From IMG/VR virus record IMGVR_UViG_3300026183_000027, positions 1 to 30,030 of that record: DNA of 30,030 bases; one strand, given 5' to 3'. Below the pieces are notes generated by a model. It worked only from the letters and a program-made list of their open reading frames with translations. It was not told the origin of the DNA and ran no database searches. Positions 30,018 to 30,030 of the stretch are shown piece by piece. The stretch's first letter is position 1, and the number at the start of each line of letters is the position of its first letter. The DNA is from a virus. Made by a program: the position numbers and the translations under genes.

Positions 30018-30030
30018 CATTTGTTTTAGA
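29880..30030. repeat. Terminal direct repeat, right copy
   Basis: Matches bases 1-151 except A at 29904 for G at 25. It joins the end of the early operon to the promoter at 135-163 on the circular map. Confidence 0.93.

Noticed and set aside
1-30030. Integrase, attachment site or lysogeny module
   Set aside because: No recombinase motif, repressor or tRNA-end attachment sequence could be found; a strictly lytic lifestyle is more likely.

Overview
The window is an apparently complete, AT-rich (about one third G+C by eye) genome of a tailed double-stranded DNA phage. Bases 1-151 repeat at 29880-30030 with one mismatch, as expected when a circular or circularly permuted genome of about 29.88 kb is assembled with an overlap. 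A tail tube, paired tail-assembly-chaperone frames with a frameshift signal, and a tape-measure gene indicate a siphovirus-type tail. The host is not shown directly. Strong AAGGAG ribosome sites, TTGACA/TATAAT-like promoters, perfect DnaA boxes, a GH108 muramidase with a three-TM holin, and low G+C fit a marine AT-rich proteobacterium such as SAR11; this is inference. No integrase, tRNA, CRISPR array, DNA polymerase, helicase, primase or RNA polymerase was seen.

Layout. 135-519: a near-consensus promoter, a 91-aa gene and an intrinsic terminator form a one-gene unit. 540-676: a gene-free leader with several short hairpins. 677-6314: packaging and head genes (small and large terminase, a 57-aa membrane protein, portal, minor head protein, a further virion protein, scaffold, major capsid). 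6337-6368: a hairpin. 6400-11743: zinc-ribbon protein, 1437-aa tail fibre with self-cleaving S74 chaperone, and two fibre-associated proteins. 11777-13772: lysis cassette (small protein, holin, GH108 endolysin), metallophosphoesterase and a 56-aa protein. 13756-17681: head-tail connector, a run of very small lysine-rich proteins, tail terminator candidate, tail tube and two tail-assembly-chaperone frames joined by a -1 frameshift signal. 17671-23589: tape measure, basic and membrane proteins, a secreted thioredoxin-fold protein without CxxC, a DUF5872-like basic protein and large tail-hub proteins. 23634-23663: a bidirectional terminator. 23681-23875: the only minus-strand gene. 23939-24130: a candidate replication origin. 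24131-30017: early operon with an SSB-like protein, several nucleases, a replication-initiator-like protein and a sigma-region-4-like regulator.

How it works together. Early genes are read rightward from the promoter at 24131-24159, and a divergent minus-strand promoter lies across the origin. The early set supplies single-strand binding, an exonuclease and HNH/NinG-type nucleases, and apparently relies on the host replisome through DnaA. Structural genes are packed tightly (TAATG and ATGA overlaps), so translational coupling is probably general. The most unusual signals are: a shared sequence at the predicted +1 of three promoters; a strong -1 frameshift element; an inverted repeat enclosing a further copy of the leader motif followed by a hairpin over a ribosome site; a cluster of tiny basic proteins including a 13-aa gene; and a GC-richer 80-base stretch open in more than one frame.
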